Of a stretch of DNA of 64,000 nucleotides, positions 28,471 through 35,938 are shown in pieces; positions within the stretch are counted from its first letter, which is position 1; every line of letters begins with the position of its first letter. The notes below the pieces were generated by a model. It saw only the letters and a program-made list of their open reading frames with translations. It ran no database searches and was not told the DNA's origin. The stretch lies in NCBI RefSeq assembly GCF_900149705.1, contig NZ_LT703001.1:1550001-1614000 (forward strand), given 5' to 3'. Source of the DNA: Sphingorhabdus sp. Alg231-15 (lineage in GTDB: Bacteria > Pseudomonadota > Alphaproteobacteria > Sphingomonadales > Sphingomonadaceae). Both the position numbers and the translations under genes were made by a program.

Positions 28471-29091
28471 ATGATGTTTTATAAATCTGCCATCACTTCC
28501 ATAACCACAGTGGCCGCCGTCGGCATGGCCATGCCCTTGGCCGCCGCACAGAAAAATGGTGCAATCGCCCAGGATTTCAAACTAACCGATATGCATGGAA
28601 AAACCGTTCAGCTGTCCAGCTTCCGAGGCAAGACCGTGGTCATCGAATGGCACAATCCCGGCTGTCCATTTGTCATGAAACATTATGATAGCGGCAATAT
28701 GCAGGCTACCCAGGCTGCCGCCCGCAAACAGGGAGCCATCTGGCTCACCATCAACAGTGGTGCCGCGGGCAAACAGGGGCATATGAAAGGACCAGAGGCG
28801 CAAAAGCTCGTCAAGGAGCAAGGCCTGAACGCAGACCATTATCTGCTCGATGTCAAAGGTGTGGTGGGTAAGGCTTATGCTGCCAAGACAACACCGCACA
28901 TGTATATTGTCGATGGGTCTGGAACGCTGGTTTATCAAGGTGGTATTGATGACAAGCCCACGGCGAACAAAGCCGATATCAAAGGCGCCCGCAATCACGT
29001 TACCGCTGCTTTGAAGGAAATAAAGGCGGGCAAAAATGTCAGCATCGCCCAGTCGCGACCCTATGGCTGTTCCGTCAAATATGGGAGCTGA
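28471..29091 (+). CDS. Exported thioredoxin-fold redoxin, likely partner of the DsbD/ScsB protein
   Basis: A 206-residue protein with a signal peptide ending near PLAAAQ (about residue 26) and an AhpC/TSA-Redoxin fold (DFKLTDMHGKTVQLSSFRGKTVVIEW, MYIVDGSGTLVYQGGIDD). Instead of CxxC it has a lone Cys65 in NPGCPFV, and a second cysteine (Cys200) in the tail RPYGCSVKY, so any disulfide would be long-range as in two-cysteine peroxiredoxins. It starts 17 bp after the DsbD-like gene with AAGGAA upstream; the two are evidently one operon. A role as periplasmic peroxiredoxin-like or thiol-transfer protein is inferred. Whether ATG 28471 or 28474 is used is open. Confidence 0.85.
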   Translation: MMFYKSAITSITTVAAVGMAMPLAAAQKNGAIAQDFKLTDMHGKTVQLSSFRGKTVVIEWHNPGCPFVMKHYDSGNMQATQAAARKQGAIWLTINSGAAGKQGHMKGPEAQKLVKEQGLNADHYLLDVKGVVGKAYAAKTTPHMYIVDGSGTLVYQGGIDDKPTANKADIKGARNHVTAALKEIKAGKNVSIAQSRPYGCSVKYGS

Positions 29092-29116
29092 TGCGGTCAG
29101 TTGATATATAGAGAAA

Positions 29117-29301
29117 AGTAGGGCCGTCGCGCGATACACAACCAGCGCGCCAGCCCTACTCCCCCAAAAGTCCGGCGGCTTACAAACCCCCTGAAAGCCC
29201 CCGTAATACGGATAGCCGGACCTAAACTCTAATCAGCATTTCCAAAACATCATCAAAGGATCGGAGGACAGGTTTAATACACAACACAAACCTGTCCTCC
29301 G
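29117..29301. ncRNA. Candidate structured RNA: hairpin, three-way junction, long hairpin
   Basis: Three modules fill this non-coding stretch. First, 29117-29124 pairs with 29153-29160 (8 bp) with an inner 5-bp GCGCG stem. Second, 29170-29176 pairs with 29215-29221 (7 bp) and encloses two hairpins, 29177-29181/29195-29199 (5 bp) and 29201-29204/29208-29211 (4 bp), with junction linkers of 0, 1 and 3 nt. Third, 29262-29275 pairs perfectly with 29288-29301 (14 bp, 12-nt loop). On the minus strand the first hairpin ends in TTTTC and could terminate, so a minus-strand 3' UTR or separate RNA is the likelier sense. I recognise no known family. Confidence 0.4.
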
Positions 29302-29345
29302 CCTTTGTTCCGACGGCAAGCGACCCTAAGCCGCCGCCGGCCAAA

Positions 29346-29750
29346 CTAGTGACCCGTCAGGTTAAACTTTTTGGTGCCATTGGCGCCAACAAGTTCAATG
29401 CCCTTCGTACCTGACAGGCCAGAAAGCGGCATTGATTTTTCATAACGTTCCGCCCCAAGAGACCCACCCCGGTCTATTGAAACGTCATGATCATTTGCCG
29501 CGCGCGCTTCCCACGCTAACTCGATTTGCCGATATTCAGGCGCAGGATCGCCCAGTACCGGAAGTAACTTTATATTCGCATCTGGCCTTGGTGTTGGACC
29601 CGAAACAATCAGGTAAAGGCCCTGGCCCAAAGTTGGACCAGCCCGCAGTTCGGCAGAGTCGAATTCGGCAGCATTCACGCGGCTATACTGTGCCTGCGCG
29701 GTAACCTTGCCCGCTCTCATCTGTTCATCGTTGTTCACAACAAGCTCCAT
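29346..29750 (-). CDS. Hypothetical protein, no recognised domain
   Basis: A 134-residue protein from ATG 29750 (GAGAGG 5 nt upstream); an in-frame ATG at 29768 would add MDREVL. No signal peptide, membrane segment or cysteine is visible. It alternates hydrophobic and polar residues (AGPTLGQGLYLIVSGPTPRPDANIKLLPV, YRQIELAWEARA), suggesting a small beta-rich cytosolic protein, and ends GTKGIELVGANGTKKFNLTGH. Its downstream side carries the stem-rich region 29117-29301, and its upstream region contains 10-bp-phased GTAA repeats. I cannot assign a function. Confidence 0.6.
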   Translation of the reverse strand: MELVVNNDEQMRAGKVTAQAQYSRVNAAEFDSAELRAGPTLGQGLYLIVSGPTPRPDANIKLLPVLGDPAPEYRQIELAWEARAANDHDVSIDRGGSLGAERYEKSMPLSGLSGTKGIELVGANGTKKFNLTGH

Positions 29751-30065
29751 AAGAACCTCTCTGTCCAAAACCGAGATGCTGACCGCGGCTCATCATTCTG
29801 GCCGATCTTTCACTTTTCGTGTCAGCTCGTAACTACGCAACTTATGTAGGACTCTTTAGCCCAACAGAGCATGAACCGTCTTGTAAACTATTGTAACTGT
29901 TCGTAACACTTTGAAATTATATTACAATTATGTGCAATTTAATCGGCAAAGGCCAATTGGGTAGTTCAAAAAATGCTGCGCTGCACAAAAATCAGGGCGA
30001 ATCGATTCGCCCTGATTGTCTATTGCTGATCTATTGCACCGCCAATCCGGCGTTCGCGGAAGCGT
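29751..30065. other. Intergenic region between two minus-strand genes
   Basis: This 315-bp gap holds no convincing gene. It is AT-rich on its left side. GTAA recurs at 29883, 29893 and 29903 at exact 10-bp spacing (TTGTAA, TTGTAA, TCGTAA), about 135-155 bp before the start of the gene at 29750, followed by an AT-rich block. A perfect 26-bp palindrome at 29991-30016 serves as the terminator of the methyltransferase gene to the right. Confidence 0.6.
29987..30016 (-). terminator. Intrinsic terminator of the secreted methyltransferase gene
   Basis: The half ATCAGGGCGAATC (29991-30003) is followed by its exact reverse complement to 30016, a perfect 26-bp palindrome. On the minus strand it ends in TTTTT and lies 49 bp beyond the stop at 30066. 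Confidence 0.75.
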
Positions 30066-30866
30066 TCAGGCAGGCTTGCGAAACTTCATCGCAAAGCGGT
30101 TGGTTTTTCCGCGTACCGATGGATCGAAGACGTTTTTCTCCAGATCGTCTCCAGGGTTGGCGAACATATCGCTTTCCGCTTCCAGCACAAAACCGGCTTT
30201 TTCAAAATCAGCCTTGGTCGTGGCAGGATCGATCCGGTGAGTCTTCTCCACGACGGTTCTTGTGTCTCCGGCGCTGCCAACATGATCAATCACAGCGACA
30301 ATACCGCCTGGTTTCATGCCCGCATAAAGCTTGGTCAGAAATGCCGCAGGGTCCATCCGCGGGATTTTGAATCTTTCGCTTTCCCAATAGAGATCATGGT
30401 AGATGAGGTGCATCATCGCGAAATCGTAACTGTCCGGCTCTGGTGTAAAATCGCCCAATTGCGATGGCACCAGGGACACGCCGGTTTGCCGGGTGGTAAT
30501 TCCCGTCCATTTCGCTTTCGCCGCGTCACTCGATACAAATTGTGGCGGGTTTACCGCAGTTACGGACCCGTTTGCTCCAACTGCTGCACCCATGAGTTCG
30601 CTATAATAGCCACCACCGGCAAAAATATCGAGGACGGCATCACCGGCTTCGAGACCCATGAAAGCCAATGTTTCAGAAGGTTTACGGCTGGTATCCAGTT
30701 TTACATCAGCTTCATCCCGTCCGGCCGCTGCAACAGCTGCGGCCAGGTCAGGCGCGTTTTGTCCAGTCGCCTGTATTGCAATGGTGGATGTCTGATCATC
30801 ATAAGCGGTCGCGCCAAATGCTAGAGCGGAACTCGCTAAGGCCATAAGTATAGTTGCTTGCATCAT
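30066..30866 (-). CDS. Class I SAM-dependent methyltransferase-like protein with signal peptide
   Basis: A 266-residue protein that begins with a Sec-type signal sequence (MMQATILMALASSALAFGATA) and continues as a class I methyltransferase of the COG4798 kind. Motif I is AVLDIFAGGGYYSELM (near residue 80), with YDFAMMHLIYHDLYWE as the motif IV region and LKPGG-like MKPGGIVAVIDHV before motif VI. The combination of an export signal with a SAM-binding fold is odd because SAM is cytosolic; homologues with the same leader exist as far as I recall. It may have another ligand or role in the periplasm. Monocistronic, with a strong terminator. Confidence 0.8.
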   Translation of the reverse strand: MMQATILMALASSALAFGATAYDDQTSTIAIQATGQNAPDLAAAVAAAGRDEADVKLDTSRKPSETLAFMGLEAGDAVLDIFAGGGYYSELMGAAVGANGSVTAVNPPQFVSSDAAKAKWTGITTRQTGVSLVPSQLGDFTPEPDSYDFAMMHLIYHDLYWESERFKIPRMDPAAFLTKLYAGMKPGGIVAVIDHVGSAGDTRTVVEKTHRIDPATTKADFEKAGFVLEAESDMFANPGDDLEKNVFDPSVRGKTNRFAMKFRKPA

Positions 30867-31007
30867 ATCTCTCCCCAGATTGCTATAGCCGCAGAATGAA
30901 CCTTGCCCGCTTGCTGTTCAAGCTGATTACTGGTCGTTGATCTATCAGCGAGTGTCGTTGGTCGAGAATAGTGATCCAGCACCGCTCGTCACCCAAGCAG
31001 CGGCTAC

Positions 31008-33185
31008 TTAGAATTTTCGCTGCGTTTTGCCGTATCGCATTTTGCGCGTGCCCGGCTTGCCTTCGGTAGCGCGGCCTTTCGGCTTGGCCAATTGCAGGTC
31101 GGCAGGTAATCCCAGTTCATCAGCCTCGAGCTTGCGGATCTCATCGCGCAACCGTCCTGCTTCCTCAAACTCAAGATCAGCCGCGGCATCACGCATCCGT
31201 TTTTCAAGGCTTTCAATATGGCTGCGCAGGTTATGCCCGACAAGATGCTCGGTCTCGTCATCAATCGGCACGGTGACTTGGTCCTTGCTCGCTACATGAG
31301 CAACAATATCACCGATATTCTTCTTGATCGTTGTCGGCGTGATCCCGTGCAGCTGGTTATAAGCCTCCTGCTTTTCCCGCCGCCGTCCGGTTTCATTCAG
31401 CGCCCGCTCCATCGAGCCTGTGATCCGGTCCGCATAGAGGATCACCCGACCCTCCACATTACGCGCCGCGCGGCCGATGGTCTGGATCAGCGATGTTTCA
31501 GAGCGCAGGAAGCCTTCCTTGTCGGCGTCCAGTATCGCCACCAGTCCGCATTCGGGAATATCGAGTCCTTCCCGGAGCAGGTTGATCCCGACCAGCACAT
31601 CATAAACGCCAAGCCGCAAATCCCGGATCAGTTCGATCCGCTCCAAAGTTTCGACATCGCTGTGCATATAGCGAACCTTCAAACCCGCCTCATGCATGAA
31701 CTCGGTCAAATCCTCCGCCATGCGTTTGGTCAATGTCGTGACCAAGGTGCGATAGCCTTGCTGCGCCACCTTTTTGCACTCATTGATCAGATCATCGACC
31801 TGATCCTCAACCGGTTTTATCTCGACCGGCGGGTCAATCAGTCCCGTCGGGCGGATCACCTGTTCGGCAAATACGCCGCCGGTCTGCTCCATTTCCCATG
31901 ACCCGGGTGTCGCCGATACGCTAACGGTCTGCGGCCGCATCGCGTCCCATTCATTGAACCGCAAGGGACGGTTGTCGATACAGCTCGGCAGCCGGAAGCC
32001 ATATTCGGCAAGCGTTATCTTGCGCCGGTGATCGCCTTTGGACATCGCACCAATTTGCGGCACCGTCTGGTGACTCTCATCAACAAACAGCAAAGCATTG
32101 TCAGGCAGATACTCAAATAACGTCGGTGGTGGTTCGCCGGGCAATCGGCCGGTGAGAAAGCGGGAATAATTCTCGATACCGGCGCAACTGCCGGTTGCCG
32201 CGATCATTTCCAGATCGAAATTTGTGCGTTGCTCCAGCCGCTGATGCTCCAGCAGCTTGCCCTCAACCTCCAGCTCCTTAAGCCGCACGCCGAGTTCCAG
32301 CTTGATCGCTTCCATCGCCTGTTTCATCGTCGGCCCCGGCGTCACATAGTGGGAATTGGCGAAAATCCGAACCTGATTGAGGCTTGCCCCTTTCTTGCCC
32401 GTCAGCGGATCAAATTCGACAATCTCCTCAATCTCGTCGCCAAAGAAGGAAATCCGCCACGCCATGTCCTCATAATGCGACGGAAAAATTTCCAGATTGT
32501 CGCCGCGCACCCGGAAATTGCCACGCGCAAAAGCCTGATCATTGCGTTTATATTGAAGCGACACGAGCTTGCGGATGATATCACGCTGATCCACGGCTTG
32601 CTCTTTTTTGAGATCAAAGATCATCGCCGAATAGGTTTCGACCGAGCCAATACCATAGAGACAGGATACTGACGCGACGATAATCACATCATCCCGCTCC
32701 AGCAGCGACCGGGTCGCACTGTGGCGCATCCTGTCAATCGCTTCGTTTACCGAGCTTTCTTTCTCAATATAGGTATCTGACCGCGCGACATAGGCTTCCG
32801 GCTGATAATAGTCATAATAGCTGACGAAATATTCGACGGCATTATTGGGGAAAAAGCTTTTAAACTCCCCGTAAAGCTGTGCAGCGAGAATCTTATTGGG
32901 TGCTAAAATCAGCGCAGGACGCTGGGTTTGCTCGATAATCTTGGCCATTGTGAAAGTCTTGCCAGACCCGGTTACGCCGAGCAGTACCTGGTCCAATTCG
33001 TCACCCTTTATACCTCCCACCAGCTCCAGAATCGCCTCGGGCTGGTCGCCGGACGGTTCAAAATCGCTAACCAGTTCAAAGGCTTTACCGCCTTCGGACT
33101 TGTCGGGACGCACGGGTTTATGGGGAATGAAATTCTCGTCCGTTTCAGGTTCCGCCAAACCCTCTCTGATGACCAGTTTTACCAT
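31008..33185 (-). CDS. uvrB: UvrABC system protein B
   Basis: A 725-residue nucleotide excision repair helicase. From ATG 33185 it begins [19 protein letters not shown], as in alphaproteobacterial UvrB; a further in-frame ATG at 33227 lies outside the family. Walker A is GVTGSGKT (70-77). The beta-hairpin that clamps DNA is in [22 protein letters not shown], helicase motif VI is QTIGRAARN, and a C-terminal UVR domain ([26 protein letters not shown], about 640-690) recruits UvrC. The tail is basic. UvrB verifies damage passed on by UvrA. I find no canonical alphaproteobacterial SOS box in the 150 bp upstream. Confidence 0.96.
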   Translation of the reverse strand: MVKLVIREGLAEPETDENFIPHKPVRPDKSEGGKAFELVSDFEPSGDQPEAILELVGGIKGDELDQVLLGVTGSGKTFTMAKIIEQTQRPALILAPNKILAAQLYGEFKSFFPNNAVEYFVSYYDYYQPEAYVARSDTYIEKESSVNEAIDRMRHSATRSLLERDDVIIVASVSCLYGIGSVETYSAMIFDLKKEQAVDQRDIIRKLVSLQYKRNDQAFARGNFRVRGDNLEIFPSHYEDMAWRISFFGDEIEEIVEFDPLTGKKGASLNQVRIFANSHYVTPGPTMKQAMEAIKLELGVRLKELEVEGKLLEHQRLEQRTNFDLEMIAATGSCAGIENYSRFLTGRLPGEPPPTLFEYLPDNALLFVDESHQTVPQIGAMSKGDHRRKITLAEYGFRLPSCIDNRPLRFNEWDAMRPQTVSVSATPGSWEMEQTGGVFAEQVIRPTGLIDPPVEIKPVEDQVDDLINECKKVAQQGYRTLVTTLTKRMAEDLTEFMHEAGLKVRYMHSDVETLERIELIRDLRLGVYDVLVGINLLREGLDIPECGLVAILDADKEGFLRSETSLIQTIGRAARNVEGRVILYADRITGSMERALNETGRRREKQEAYNQLHGITPTTIKKNIGDIVAHVASKDQVTVPIDDETEHLVGHNLRSHIESLEKRMRDAAADLEFEEAGRLRDEIRKLEADELGLPADLQLAKPKGRATEGKPGTRKMRYGKTQRKF

Positions 33186-33337
33186 GCAAGCGATATGGAA
33201 CAAAACGGGTCCATTGTCATCCCCCAATATGTTCCTGCATATGGGACTGTTAACGATGTTACACTTCCCAAATTTACAACGCTGATCAATCCGGTTATGG
33301 CAAATCAGGGTTCAGTAAATAGATGAGGGAAATCCAA

Positions 33338-33877
33338 GTGAAGAAGATATTTTTATCGGCGGCCGCCGTGGCGTTAATCGCGGGCTGTTCGAGCAATGGC
33401 GCAGATGCCGATGGTGATGGTGAAATCACCGCAGACGAAGTTGCCAAGGAAATGAATGAAGTCACCCTGGAACCCGGCGAATGGGAAAACACGGTTGAGA
33501 TTGTCGATGTGCAAATCGAAGGCCTGCCTGAAGGTGCCCCTGCCGGGATGGTTGATGGCATGAAAGGCCAGAAGACAGTATCGAAAACCTGCATCACCGA
33601 AGAGCAGGCAAAAAACCCGGGCGCTGAATTTTTTGCCGCTCAGGAACAGACCGACTGCAAGATCAAGAAATTTGATATGAGCGGCGGCGCAATTGATTCT
33701 GAGATGTCATGCTCCAATGTCGGCGCACCTGGCGAGATGAACATGGCCATGAAGGGCCAATATGGTCCCAGCAGCTATGAAATGACTATGACCATGGATG
33801 GTGGCGCTGGCGGCATGCAAATGAATATCACTGCCAAGAATAACGGCAAACGGGTTGGTAGCTGCCCAGCAGGCTAG
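33338..33877 (+). CDS. DUF3617 lipoprotein with an EF-hand loop
   Basis: A 179-residue protein from GTG 33338, chosen because GAGGGA lies 7 nt upstream; an ATG at 33323 would put five extra residues before the signal. The lipobox is ALIAGC. Directly after it comes DADGDGEITADE, a canonical 12-residue EF-hand loop (Asp 1, 3, 5, Glu 12), then a DUF3617 domain (LEPGEWENTVEIVDVQIEGLP, KTVSKTCITEEQA, a Cys in QTDCKIKKF, SCSNVG). DUF3617 proteins are beta-rich, exported and of unknown function. The terminator at 33901 lies 24 bp after the stop but within the coding region of the next gene. Confidence 0.85.
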   Translation: MKKIFLSAAAVALIAGCSSNGADADGDGEITADEVAKEMNEVTLEPGEWENTVEIVDVQIEGLPEGAPAGMVDGMKGQKTVSKTCITEEQAKNPGAEFFAAQEQTDCKIKKFDMSGGAIDSEMSCSNVGAPGEMNMAMKGQYGPSSYEMTMTMDGGAGGMQMNITAKNNGKRVGSCPAG

Positions 33878-33881
33878 ACCG

Positions 33882-35066
33882 TTGTTTTTCAACATACTCA
33901 AAAACGGAGCAAAGGCCCTGTGCTATTGCTCCGTTTTTTTTGGGATGTCCGGACCAGCTTCTGCTCAACCCATATTGAGGGCCGGACCGCCGGCAGCGGT
34001 AAAGGTCGATTTCAACGCGGATGATGAATCCGTAGTCGCTATTCAGGGCCTGTCCAATCGCACGACGGGCCGCGCGCTGATGCCTGATGACCCAGTTCGC
34101 ATCGCGTCGATTTCTAAGCTCTTTGTGAGCCTCGGTGTCATGCGTTTGACCGAGCAAGGCCTGTTGCAGCTGGATCGCGACATTTCTGATTATCTGGGAT
34201 GGTCCTTGCGGCATCCCGGCTACCCGGATGTGCCGATCACTTTGCAGCAGTTGCTTTCCCATCAATCCGGTTTGCGTGACGGTATCAATTATGCGCTGCC
34301 AATGGACGCGCGGCTACAAGACGAGCTGCAAGACCCGAAGGCATGGGACAATGATCATCAGCCAAGCCGGTATTTCGCTTATGCCAATCTTAATTTTCCG
34401 GTCGTTGCTGCGGTGATGGAGGCCGCCACCGGCAAGCGGTTTGACCAGATTATGAAGGATGAGCTGTTTGATCCACTCGCACTTGATGCCTGTTTCAACT
34501 GGACAATGTGCAGCGACAAAAAAATTGCCGCTGCCGTTACGCTTTATCGAACCAATGGCGATGTTGCCCGGGATGATCTGCGCGGTGTCCGGGAAGCCTG
34601 TTCCGTTGTTCCCACCCGCAAGGGCAACTGTGATCTGCAATCCTATCAGCTGGGGGTTACCGGCTCGATTTTCAGTCCTCAGGGCGGTTTACGCATCTCC
34701 GCCAAGGATCTTGCAAAGGTCGGTCAAATATTTCTGCGGAACGATGGCAGCTTTCTCAGCACTCAGAGCATTACCACAATGATCAGCCCCGCCTGGCAAT
34801 ATGATGGCACCAATGGCGAGAGCGAAGATGGCTATTTCTGCGCTTATGGACTGGCGGTCCATATACTCGCTGCTCCGGGGCGCCCGGCATCCTGCAGGGA
34901 CGATCCCTTTCGCGATGGAGAAATGCGCTTTGGCCATAGCGGTGAAGCCTATTCTCTCAAATCCGGCCTGTGGATCAATCCGGTGCGTGGACAGGGCACC
35001 GCTTTCTATCGGACGCAGGTTCCGGAAAATGACCCGTCAGGTCATTGCATCTATTTCTGTGAGTGA
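33882..35066 (+). CDS. Class C beta-lactamase-like serine hydrolase, exported
   Basis: About 394 residues from TTG 33882. This start gives a full signal peptide (MFFNILKNGAKALCYCSV, cleavage after PASA), whereas ATG 33945 would remove it and TTG 33855 would overlap the previous gene. Catalytic marks are Ser76-Ile-Ser-Lys79 (SxxK), Tyr167-Ala-Asn169 (YxN) and His352-Ser-Gly354 (HxG), the order found in class C beta-lactamases and esterase or DD-peptidase relatives. The signal-peptide codons contain a complete intrinsic terminator (33901-33941), so expression requires readthrough. The start is uncertain; the fold assignment is firm. Confidence 0.8.
   Translation: MFFNILKNGAKALCYCSVFFGMSGPASAQPILRAGPPAAVKVDFNADDESVVAIQGLSNRTTGRALMPDDPVRIASISKLFVSLGVMRLTEQGLLQLDRDISDYLGWSLRHPGYPDVPITLQQLLSHQSGLRDGINYALPMDARLQDELQDPKAWDNDHQPSRYFAYANLNFPVVAAVMEAATGKRFDQIMKDELFDPLALDACFNWTMCSDKKIAAAVTLYRTNGDVARDDLRGVREACSVVPTRKGNCDLQSYQLGVTGSIFSPQGGLRISAKDLAKVGQIFLRNDGSFLSTQSITTMISPAWQYDGTNGESEDGYFCAYGLAVHILAAPGRPASCRDDPFRDGEMRFGHSGEAYSLKSGLWINPVRGQGTAFYRTQVPENDPSGHCIYFCE
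33901..33941 (+). terminator. Intrinsic terminator inside the signal-peptide codons of the serine hydrolase
   Basis: AAAACGGAGCAA (33901-33912) and TTGCTCCGTTTT (33926-33937) form a perfect 12-bp stem with a 13-nt loop, ending in eight T (33934-33941). It suits the end of the DUF3617 transcript, yet lies inside the reading frame of the gene that starts at about 33882. Confidence 0.85.
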
Positions 35067-35129
35067 TAGGTTTCACTCCGAAACCGAATCAACAAACCCT
35101 CAATCGGTTCTCAATCAGGAGAAATACAG

Positions 35130-35513
35130 ATGATCGCTTACACCATGCTCGGCACGAACGACAAAGACAAAGCCGTTGCGTTTTACGACAAGCTTTTCGA
35201 AAGCACCGATATCAAAAAGCTGTTTCAGACACCGCTTGGTGGTCAGTTTTACGGCAAGAAGCCCGGACAACCGATGATCTGCATCACCAATCCTTATGAC
35301 GGCAATGAAGCCTGTTTCGGCAATGGCACCATGGTCGCTCTGTCCTTTGATGACACGGACCAGATTGATGCTCTGCATGCGAAGGCACTGGAGCTGGGTG
35401 CGGTTGATGAAGGCGAACCAGGATGGCGCGCGCCCGATGTCTTTTATGGGGCCTATTTTCGCGATCTTGATGGCAACAAGCTGTGCGTCTGCAAAATGAA
35501 TATGGGAGGTTGA
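35130..35513 (+). CDS. VOC family (glyoxalase-like) protein
   Basis: A 127-residue protein with two beta-alpha-beta-beta-beta units of the vicinal oxygen chelate fold: MIAYTMLGTNDKDKAVAFYDKLF at the start, FYGKKPGQPMICITNPYDG in the middle, and the conserved ending YFRDLDGNKLCVCKMN. The final metal-ligand Glu of glyoxalase I is replaced by the Leu/Cys region, so catalysis is not assured. CAGGAG precedes the ATG. It is a tandem paralogue of the next gene, 4 bp downstream, with about half the residues shared by eye. Confidence 0.88.
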   Translation: MIAYTMLGTNDKDKAVAFYDKLFESTDIKKLFQTPLGGQFYGKKPGQPMICITNPYDGNEACFGNGTMVALSFDDTDQIDALHAKALELGAVDEGEPGWRAPDVFYGAYFRDLDGNKLCVCKMNMGG

Positions 35514-35517
35514 GATC

Positions 35518-35910
35518 ATGATTGGATATGCAACTTTGGGTACCAACAATGTTGAGAAAGCCCGCGATTTTTATGATGTGCTGCTTGGCGAAATTGGAGC
35601 AAAACGATTGATGGAACTCGAAGAAGGTGGCTTCACTCTCTACGGCGCAGAAATGGGCGCTCCGTCTCTGGCCATCACCCAGCCCTATAATGGTCAAGCG
35701 GCTGTCCCGGGCAATGGCAACATGCTCGCCATTCCTTTCGAAGAACGTTCCCAGATCGACAGCTTCTATAGCAAAGCCATTGAGCTTGGCGGCAGTGATG
35801 AAGGAGCCCCCGGTGTTCGTGGCGACGAAGGTCCACAGGCTTTCTATGCAGCCTATTTCCGTGATCCGGATGGCAACAAGCTTTGCGCTTTCCGAGTTGG
35901 GCCTGCATAA
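35518..35910 (+). CDS. VOC family (glyoxalase-like) protein, tandem paralogue
   Basis: A 130-residue VOC protein: MIGYATLGTNNVEKARDFYDVLL, then LYGAEMGAPSLAITQPYNGQAA, and the end YFRDPDGNKLCAFRVG. Same layout and length as the gene before it, consistent with a recent-enough duplication. GGAGG lies 8 nt before ATG 35518. Together with the following amidohydrolase it appears to form one transcript. Members act in glutathione conjugation, aldehyde detoxification or as binding proteins; the role here is unknown. Confidence 0.88.
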   Translation: MIGYATLGTNNVEKARDFYDVLLGEIGAKRLMELEEGGFTLYGAEMGAPSLAITQPYNGQAAVPGNGNMLAIPFEERSQIDSFYSKAIELGGSDEGAPGVRGDEGPQAFYAAYFRDPDGNKLCAFRVGPA

Positions 35911-35938
35911 GGAGAGAAACTTCACGGGGAGAAATATC

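Noticed and set aside
29930-30370. Plus-strand open frame of 146 codons
   Set aside because: It overlaps the terminator and the antisense of the methyltransferase gene, with no family features or ribosome binding site.
33186-33337. SOS box (GTTC-N7-GTTC or its complement) in front of uvrB
   Set aside because: GTTC and GAAC tetramers occur but never as the properly spaced pair.
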